Below are positions 61,380 through 64,000 of a stretch of 64,000 nucleotides of DNA, one piece after another. The stretch is from Poecilobothrus nobilitatus (Eukaryota > Arthropoda > Insecta > Diptera > Dolichopodidae): positions 233,517,825-233,581,824 of the forward strand of contig OX352774.1 in the NCBI GenBank assembly GCA_947095535.1. The letters are read 5' to 3'. Numbering within the stretch: position 1 is the stretch's first letter; the number at the start of each line of letters is the position of its first letter. Position numbers and translations under genes: made by a program. The notes beneath the pieces are model-generated. The model saw nothing but the letters and a program-made list of their open reading frames with translations. It was not told the DNA's origin and made no database searches.

Positions 61380-64000
61380 TCCACAGTAATCAATTCAAAT
61401 TTACAAAATTTAATTTTTAATAAGTACTAATTTATGATTTTTTTTTTTGGCGATTAATTTACATATTTTTGTATATATAGCATAATACCTATGTATATAT
61501 GCAGATTTTAAAACTTTACAAAGAAAATTAAACTGGATTAATTAGTAAAACTGGCTTCAGAAAAAATTTAAGTGCAAATATGGATTTTATATAAAACTAG
61601 TTCCAATAACTCATGACATAAATTATTAAAGTAAAATATAAATCCTAGTTTTTTTTCCTTTCATTAGACTTTTTATTCCGAATTTCACAAAGCAAAAATC
61701 TAATTTACATTTTTATCGCATCTTTTTATTTTCTAAATTTATAACTTAACAATTAAATATACTTGTATCATCTTTTTAAAATCATAAAATTGTAATTGTG
61801 AAAAAATTCACAATAGTAAACTGTAATTTCCAAACGTCAAAATCGCTTTGGATTGTGTTTTTAACACGATTTGGCAAATTAGCAATTTATTAAGAAAGAG
61901 ATAAAAATGAATTGTTAAAAAATTAAAATTTGTCTACACTTGAGAAAAAAAACACGATTTGTCAACACTATGCCAATATACAGAAAACTGACTAAAAACA
62001 TATTAAGACACTAAAAATGTGTAAATTTAAGAAAATTTTATACCTAAATTAAATAATTTAAACTTTAAATAAAACACATTATCATCTTTAATGTAAATAA
62101 GTCTATGGACTTTAAGATTTTATTCTTAAAGTCTACACAAAATATTTGGCACTTAATTTATACTATTTTTACTATACTTGAGAGCCATTTAAATAGCCAG
62201 AAATGAGAATAACAATAAGACGATGTGTTTAAGGATAAAATTACATAACCAAAAGGAGTAACAAATTTTAAAATCTTTTTTGTTATACATATTTTTTTTT
62301 TTTTTTTTTGTGTATTGGCAAACCAAATCCAATCCATTGATATCTTTAACATTAACTTCACTTACAAGGATCAAAAACATTACCTTTAATCTTAAGTAAA
62401 ATATTATAGATAAGAAGGAAAAAATAAAATTTTCTTTTTTAAAAGTTTACGTTATAAATTTGAATTGTAATTCGATACTCTTGAAATATTAAAAAATATT
62501 AAAATAGAAATTTTTAAAAGGGGATTTGCAAAATATTTTTTTTTTTAGTCCCATTTTTGGTTTCTTTAAATTTTTATGTTTTTTTCTTAAACAAAAATCA
62601 CATGGGATTTCAAAATTTTGATCATTTTAATTTTGATTTAAAATTTGTGTCACGTTGAATTTTTTTCAGTTCAAAAATAAAAAAACAATCCCTTATTGTA
62701 TATTCCCTCAATTTTGGTTCAATACCTGAAAATTAGAGCTGATGGTGTCAATTACAATAATATGACGTATACAAACAAAAAAAAAAAAAAATTAGTAACT
62801 GTTTACATATACTTTTACTTTTAAATTTTTTGGTAATAGGAGAATGGATATTGTTACAATTGAATATTACCTCATTAAATTATAGGATTATTAAATTTTT
62901 GTTATCCTATAATATGCCTCATTATCTGCTTTTAAAAAAAAAATTATTTTGAAAAATATTTAACAAAACAAAGTAAAAACAAAAAAAAAAACAAACAAAA
63001 CAAGATTTTTAGGTGTAAAATAGTGGTGAATTTAATAAGGATTAAAAGACAGATGTTCAAAGATAATTACATTTCAATTGGGAGTACCTATTTATTTATA
63101 TTGTAAATATTGTTTACAGGATAAACATTAAGGAGTTGTTCTTAAAAAAAAATATCGGCCTTTTTAAATATTTAAAAAAAAAAAGAAAATCATGTTTTAA
63201 TCATGTTTACAATGAAGAAAAATATTCACAAAATTGCGAGTATTTTGAATATTTAAAAATGACAACTGATGTATGATGAAGTGAATTCTAATTGAATGTT
63301 ATAATCGCCCTTGAAAAAGTTTTATACATTTTCTGCGTCAAAAACAAATTAACAAAATTTAACCATCAACTAGTTAATAAATCGATCACATCAAACAAGA
63401 AAATCAGATCAAATATGTTAATTGACATATACCATTGACAGATTCAGTAGAGCTCAGAAACATTTGTAAAGCTTGTTAACGACTTTTCTGTCTTATAATA
63501 TATATTCATTATTTCATTTATTTTTATGCCGTCTTGGTATTGTCAGATTATTTTTCACTAAATCCACCTCCTTTTGTAGCCAATATTAAGAAATTATACC
63601 CTATAATTTCTTATATTCTGTAAGGCTAGGGACTAGGAAAAAAACATGGGATAGGGATGCGGATATTAATTTTTTTTTGTTAAATTGAGAAGTGATGTTT
63701 TGTATGAATATATTGTAATAAAAAAAATTTGGCATTTCGCTTTAATATTTGCTGGCAACACAAATTATGGTATTATGTTTTATAATTTAGAGGTTTGTAA
63801 TAATTATATGTATTTTGTTTTTTCCTCTTTGTTAGATTCTTTAAGAATTTTATAAAATTTAACGATTGACTATGTTTTTTCAAATGTCCAAACAAATGAA
63901 TTTTTGAACAGTAAATTTTTGAGAATTTAAGGAGAAAACATCACTGTAATTTTCCTCTTATCCCGCCAAAAAAAAATACAATATTCGTTTAGATGATTTT
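61380..64000. other. AT-rich non-coding DNA
   Basis: Poly-T 62290-62308 and many A/T runs. No upstream exon of the homeobox gene was recognised on the minus strand. Minus-strand open frames at 62158-62380 overlap each other in different frames and span a homopolymer, so they are not credible genes. Confidence 0.5.
63587..63613. repeat. Perfect 12-bp inverted repeat with 3-nt loop
   Basis: 'taagaaattata'-ccc-'tataatttctta'. No adjacent gene; its role is unknown. Confidence 0.85.

Noticed and set aside
1..64000. CRISPR arrays, rRNA genes, bacterial operons or phage modules
   Set aside because: No regularly spaced identical repeats, no rRNA-like conserved sequence and no dense long open frames. 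The spliced homeobox exons show that the DNA is animal.

Overview
The window is about 80% A+T eukaryotic DNA, full of poly-A/poly-T runs and (TA)n microsatellites, with no bacterial-style gene density. The only host gene I can support is on the minus strand. Two short exons, 30008-30099 and 29782-29883, are separated by a 124-bp intron with canonical splice sites. Together they encode residues 1-46 of a paired-like homeodomain and a short N-terminal lead. The sequence matches the DRGX (dorsal root ganglia homeobox) family best. The exon carrying helix 3 (WFQNRR...) and the start-codon exon are not visible. If the gene is functional, almost the whole window is intron: more than 29 kb downstream of the second exon, and possibly up to 34 kb upstream of the first.

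The organism looks like an insect, probably a fly with an expanded, AT-rich genome. This is inference. It rests on dispersed repeats built around 'tccgtccgtccgtc' plus 'acacctcgaaata', on degenerate non-LTR retrotransposons of arthropod type, on Tc1/mariner debris and on tRNA-derived SINEs.

Layout: 0-6.4 kb AT-rich, with one SINE-b copy. 6.4-6.75 kb Tc1-like transposase remnant. 7.4-8.1 kb LINE 3' part. 12.7-14.8 kb two further LINE fragments of different lineages. 19.8 kb SINE-a. 21.4-22.3 kb Rep-B with an expanded internal tandem array. 25.0-26.0 kb two adjacent inverted-repeat elements. 29.8-30.1 kb the homeobox exons. 32.4-34.0 kb a 1.6-kb inverted-repeat element with internal 84-bp repeats. 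35.3-36.1 kb LINE 3' end abutting a Rep-A copy. 38.1 kb a 15-bp minisatellite. 40.2-40.6 kb MITE. 41.4 and 46.7 kb SINE-a. 48.1-49.6 kb foldback element, SINE-b and LINE fragment. 50.4-51.1 kb second Rep-B. 54.4-60.3 kb two inverted Rep-A copies bracketing 3 kb of AT-rich DNA. 60.3-61.4 kb the best-preserved LINE reverse transcriptase. 61.4-64 kb AT-rich.

Rep-A, Rep-B, Rep-C, SINE-a and SINE-b are my own local labels for families recognised by comparing copies inside this window. No RNA gene, CRISPR array or new protein-coding system could be supported. The most informative content is the split homeobox gene and the nested repeat landscape in its introns.
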